Source: JBAWWY01 sp037144355 (lineage in GTDB: Bacteria > Bacillota > Clostridia > Peptostreptococcales > Anaerovoracaceae). From it: a DNA stretch of 64,000 bases. The notes beneath the pieces are model-generated. The model saw nothing but the letters and a program-made list of their open reading frames with translations. It had not been told where the DNA came from and searched no databases. Numbering within the stretch: position 1 is the first letter of the stretch; each line of letters begins with the position of its first letter. The DNA lies in NCBI GenBank assembly GCA_037144355.1, contig JBAWWY010000001.1, positions 496,001 to 560,000 on the forward strand. The letters run 5' to 3'. The position numbers were made by a program, and so were the translations under genes. Of this stretch, positions 61,610-64,000 are shown piece after piece.

Positions 61610-62878
61610 TTATCTGAAAAGAACCCACACTAGAACATATCCAACGAGTACAGCAGCCATTGTGAATGGAATACTTATTTTCATGAATGTCCAAGGCTTA
61701 ACTTCATATCCAGCTCTTCTAAGTATTCCAAGACCTGCTATATTTGCCGATGCTCCAATAGGAGTAAGATTTCCACCTAGGGTAGCTCCGCATAGCAATC
61801 CGAAATACAAGACAGTCGGCTCAACATTAAGCAAAGTGGCGATTCCACCTACTACAGGAAGCATGGTGGCAACATATGGTATATTATCGATAAAGGCTGA
61901 CAAGAATACCGAAGCCCAAACGATAAGAGTATATACGACGAAGATATTGTCTCCGCTGATTCTTACAAATAAAGCAGCTATATCGTTCACAACTCCAGCC
62001 TCTGTAAGACCACCGATTACGATAAACAATCCTGTTAAAAGCATTACTGTGAAATAATCGATTTCCGAAAGTCCTCTTCTGAAAACCTGGATATCTTTTG
62101 TCTTGAAATAACTTCTAATCATTCCTACTATGAATAATGTCACACAAATAATCCCATTGGTTATTTCCGGTTTGACTGGAAGGAATGAAGCTAAAATTAA
62201 AAGAAGAACCATTCCGCAAAGAAGGAAAGTTGGGAAATAATCCTCAACCGTGGCTCTTTCTAAAGCTACAACTGGCTGTTTCTCTTTTCTAAAGATAAAC
62301 AGCAATACTGCTATGGAAGCAACCAAGGCTATTTGCACAATAAAGAAAAGTCCTGGCTTCCCATGATAGAAAATAAAATCTATGAAATCCATATGGGCAT
62401 AGCCACCAAGGAGGATTGAAGTTGTATCCCCCACCAGAGTGGCGGCGCCCTCCAGGTTTGAAGCGATTGCAATTGCTATTATGCTTGGCACCGGTGATAT
62501 ATTCAACTTTTTCGCTATGACAAGAGCAACTGGAGCAACCATCAGCACAGTTGCAACATTGTCCACAAAAGCGGAGATAAACCCGGCAAATATGGAGAGG
62601 GAAATAATCGCCCATTTGACATCAGGGGTCTTTTCTATAATAATATCCGCCAGCAATGCCGGCATTTTGGATTCTATGAATAATGAGACAACACCCATTG
62701 TTCCAGCTATCATGAGAATAACATTCCAGTTGACAGCAAAGAAAACCTTGTCAAGAGGTAAAATTCCAAGTATTACAAAGATTGCTGCCGCCACCAGGGC
62801 AATGTATGCTCTGATCTTTGGGAAAAACATTAAAAGTCCGTAGGTTAAAATGAAAATTCCAATTGCAATAGTCTTCAT
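61610..62878 (-). CDS. SLC13/ArsB-NhaD superfamily ion transporter
   Basis: 422 residues from the ATG at 62878, after GAAGGAG; the upstream extension is non-coding. About ten to eleven helices in two inverted repeats, with the conserved SAFVDNVATVLMVAPVAL region (near 100) and its counterpart SAFIDNIPYVATMLPVVGG (near 320), the DNxP-like hairpins that bind sodium and carboxylate in this superfamily. Known members move arsenite, sodium/proton or C4/C5 acids. ArsB-like sequence features are present, but no ArsR, ArsA or ArsC lies nearby, so arsenite export is not supported. Confidence 0.88.
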   Translation of the reverse strand: MKTIAIGIFILTYGLLMFFPKIRAYIALVAAAIFVILGILPLDKVFFAVNWNVILMIAGTMGVVSLFIESKMPALLADIIIEKTPDVKWAIISLSIFAGFISAFVDNVATVLMVAPVALVIAKKLNISPVPSIIAIAIASNLEGAATLVGDTTSILLGGYAHMDFIDFIFYHGKPGLFFIVQIALVASIAVLLFIFRKEKQPVVALERATVEDYFPTFLLCGMVLLLILASFLPVKPEITNGIICVTLFIVGMIRSYFKTKDIQVFRRGLSEIDYFTVMLLTGLFIVIGGLTEAGVVNDIAALFVRISGDNIFVVYTLIVWASVFLSAFIDNIPYVATMLPVVGGIATLLNVEPTVLYFGLLCGATLGGNLTPIGASANIAGLGILRRAGYEVKPWTFMKISIPFTMAAVLVGYVLVWVLFR

Positions 62879-63141
62879 ATCATTCTCCTTCAGTTGTAAT
62901 TTTTTCTCGGTCGATATATAAATTTTAAAATTCACACAACCATTTCAAGTCATTGAATTGATTGTGATTTTTTAAGCAATTCTTAATAAATATATACTAA
63001 ATATTCAGACAATTCAATAGTTTTTATATTGTATACAGTATTATTTAAATATACTTTTTATAATATATCCAACCATATGAAATTATTAGCTTGCGCCATA
63101 ATAATTATGCTATAATTAGAAAAAAATCAGGAGGTGCCTGT

Positions 63142-63336
63142 ATGGTTTTCCAAGTCAAGGGAGCAATTTTTTTCCTGACTATGTTCTTAGTTATGGTTGT
63201 AGCAGTTTTTTTCCTCTGCCAGTATCTTGATAAAAAGACTCTCGGTATTGTTGCTGAATGTGAGGCAAACAACCAGCCAATCCCCCGCTGGGTTAAAAAT
63301 ACCAGGATAATATTGAAAAGAAATGTAAATGAATAA
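63142..63336 (+). CDS. Small single-pass membrane protein
   Basis: 64 residues from the ATG at 63142, seven bases after AGGAGGT (the longer upstream reading has no site). One membrane helix at about 5-27 (FLTMFLVMVVAVFFL), then a charged tail with a Cys and a KRN-type end. No family recognised. It lies 15 bases before the ABM gene and probably is its operon partner. A TATAAT box lies about 30 bases upstream. Confidence 0.7.
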   Translation: MVFQVKGAIFFLTMFLVMVVAVFFLCQYLDKKTLGIVAECEANNQPIPRWVKNTRIILKRNVNE

Positions 63337-63351
63337 TATGGGAGGTCCAAT

Positions 63352-63639
63352 ATGTTGAAAGTTGTTGCAAAGTGCCAGCTTAAAAGCGGCGCTAAATCAG
63401 ATTTTATTAAAACCGCAAGAGAATTGATCAGGGAAAGCAAGCTTGAAGCCGGAAATATTTCATATGACCTCTATGAGGATTTGAATGATGAAAACAAAGT
63501 AGCCTATATTGAAGAATGGAAAAATCAGGATGCTTTCGACTTTCATAGAAAGACTGAGCATTATACCAGGTTGATTCCTATTTTGCGGGAATTGCAGGAA
63601 GGTCCCAATCAGGTTGCTTTTTATAAAATTGTTGAATAA
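63352..63639 (+). CDS. Antibiotic biosynthesis monooxygenase (ABM/YgiN-type) protein
   Basis: 95 residues, one ABM domain: VVAKCQLKSGAKSDFIKTARELIRES (strand-helix), GNISYDLYEDLNDENKVAYIEEWKNQDAFDFHRKTEHYTRLIPIL. This matches quinol monooxygenase YgiN-like small dimers that oxidise quinols or protect against peroxide, though many have no known substrate. GGGAGG ribosome site, followed by a strong terminator-like hairpin at 63691-63721. Confidence 0.9.
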   Translation: MLKVVAKCQLKSGAKSDFIKTARELIRESKLEAGNISYDLYEDLNDENKVAYIEEWKNQDAFDFHRKTEHYTRLIPILRELQEGPNQVAFYKIVE

Positions 63640-63690
63640 CTTTAGCAGATTTTAGACGAGATTTAATGGTTTAGAAGATTTAAGATATAA

Positions 63691-63730
63691 AAGTGCAGAT
63701 GGATTGAATCCATCTGCACTTATTATTTTG
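63691..63730. terminator. Bidirectional terminator between the ABM gene and dctM
   Basis: AAGTGCAGATGGATT (63691-63705) pairs with AATCCATCTGCACTT (63707-63721), 15 bp, with T-rich flanks on the right and A-rich on the left, so it can serve both converging genes. Confidence 0.9.
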
Positions 63731-63759
63731 TCATATTATTTTTTTGATTCTTTAATAAT

Positions 63760-64000
63760 TTACCATTTTCCGCCTAACAGTAGGTTTGGAAGCCAGGTTG
63801 CTAGTCCAGGGATATAAGTTGTTAAAATCAAAACTGGAATCCAAGCAAATGCTATCAGATACATGGTAGGTTTTAGCATTTCATTGACTGGAGCTTTACC
63901 GATTCTCCCAGCAAGATATAGGAATGGTGCACATGGAGGTGTAACACAGGCAAGACCAAGGTTTACTCCTATGATTGCTGCGAAGTGTGTTGGTGTAACG
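63760..64000 (-). CDS. dctM: TRAP transporter large permease (DctM), C-terminal end only
   Basis: The frame enters from beyond the right edge and stops at TAA 63762-63760, giving the last 79 residues. It carries the family ending: VNLGLACVTPPCAPFLYLAG, LKPTMYLIAFAWIPVLILTTYIPGLATWLPNLL. TRAP carriers take up C4-dicarboxylates, sialic acid or similar acids with a sodium gradient; the small permease and binding protein would lie outside the window. C-terminal membrane helices are present and complete. Confidence 0.92.
   Translation of the reverse strand, partial: VTPTHFAAIIGVNLGLACVTPPCAPFLYLAGRIGKAPVNEMLKPTMYLIAFAWIPVLILTTYIPGLATWLPNLLLGGKW

Noticed and set aside
62439..62843. Frames on the plus strand opposite the SLC13-like gene, and many similar antisense frames across pyc, glucan synthase and the ABC genes
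   Set aside because: They have no ribosome site and mirror the codon pattern of the real gene; the minus-strand proteins show full family motifs.
61610..62878. Arsenite efflux pump ArsB
   Set aside because: The fold fits several SLC13/NhaD-type carriers and no arsR, arsA or arsC gene is near.

Overview
The window reads as chromosome of a low-GC, probably anaerobic Firmicute of the Clostridia/Tissierellia type. This rests on AGGAGG ribosome sites with several TTG/GTG starts, a PyrR-type pyrimidine attenuator, a perfect CIRCE element, oligopeptide/isoaspartyl-peptide and TRAP-type uptake genes, and low-GC codon use. The genus is not determinable from the sequence alone. No rRNA, tRNA, CRISPR array, insertion sequence or phage block was seen. 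About 47 protein genes are supported, most on the minus strand.

Layout. 1-5.1 kb: the first codons of pyrR with its attenuator leader, sfsA, a processive GT2 glycosyltransferase, an ArgA-like GNAT, and htpG under a CIRCE operator. 5.1-14.4 kb: pyruvate carboxylase, a TetR regulator divergent from an MMPL/RND exporter with a secreted coiled-coil partner, and a TipA-like MerR regulator. 14.5-21.9 kb: a same-strand stress and metal group (bcp, VOC protein, EamA transporter, P-type metal ATPase, a UvsE-DUF1722 fusion, cupredoxin, CopZ, QueG-like Fe-S protein). 22-27.5 kb: isoaspartyl dipeptidase and a YfcC-type carrier behind a sigma-54 promoter, with a sigma-54 activator gene directly upstream. 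27.5-37.2 kb: a YgiD-like dioxygenase and a 2,916-residue cyclic beta-1,2-glucan synthase-like protein.

37.3-43.7 kb is the most unusual part. It is a tightly coupled five-gene operon: a CrtN/CrtI-type FAD enzyme with a C-terminal Cys-rich tail, a CrtQ-like glycosyltransferase, a CrtO-like acyltransferase, a DUF1624/heparan-acetyltransferase-like membrane protein, and a PaaK/CapK-type adenylate-forming enzyme. It resembles the late (glycosylating and acylating) half of staphyloxanthin synthesis, but no prenyl/squalene-type synthase is present in the window, so the lipid it makes is unknown.

43.8-52.9 kb: a peptide ABC transporter (binding protein, two permeases, fused double ATPase) with a YtcJ-type amidohydrolase, then a sodium:solute symporter that appears to start at AUU, preceded by a small helix-turn-helix gene. 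53-64 kb: an orphan LivJ-type binding protein, a TudS-related desulfidase overlapping a tocopherol-cyclase-like gene, a PAS/GGDEF/HD-GYP signalling protein, a protein made of seven exact 18-residue repeats, a 55-residue zinc-ribbon protein, a cysteine-desulfurase-like enzyme, an acetyltransferase, a molybdopterin-domain lipoprotein, an SLC13/ArsB-type carrier, a small membrane protein with an ABM monooxygenase, and the end of a TRAP large permease.

Overall the window combines peptide and organic-acid uptake with central carbon anaplerosis (pyc), envelope glycan and lipid building (GT2, glucan synthase, crt-like operon) and stress, metal and drug defence. Functions are assigned from motifs read by eye; no database search was run.
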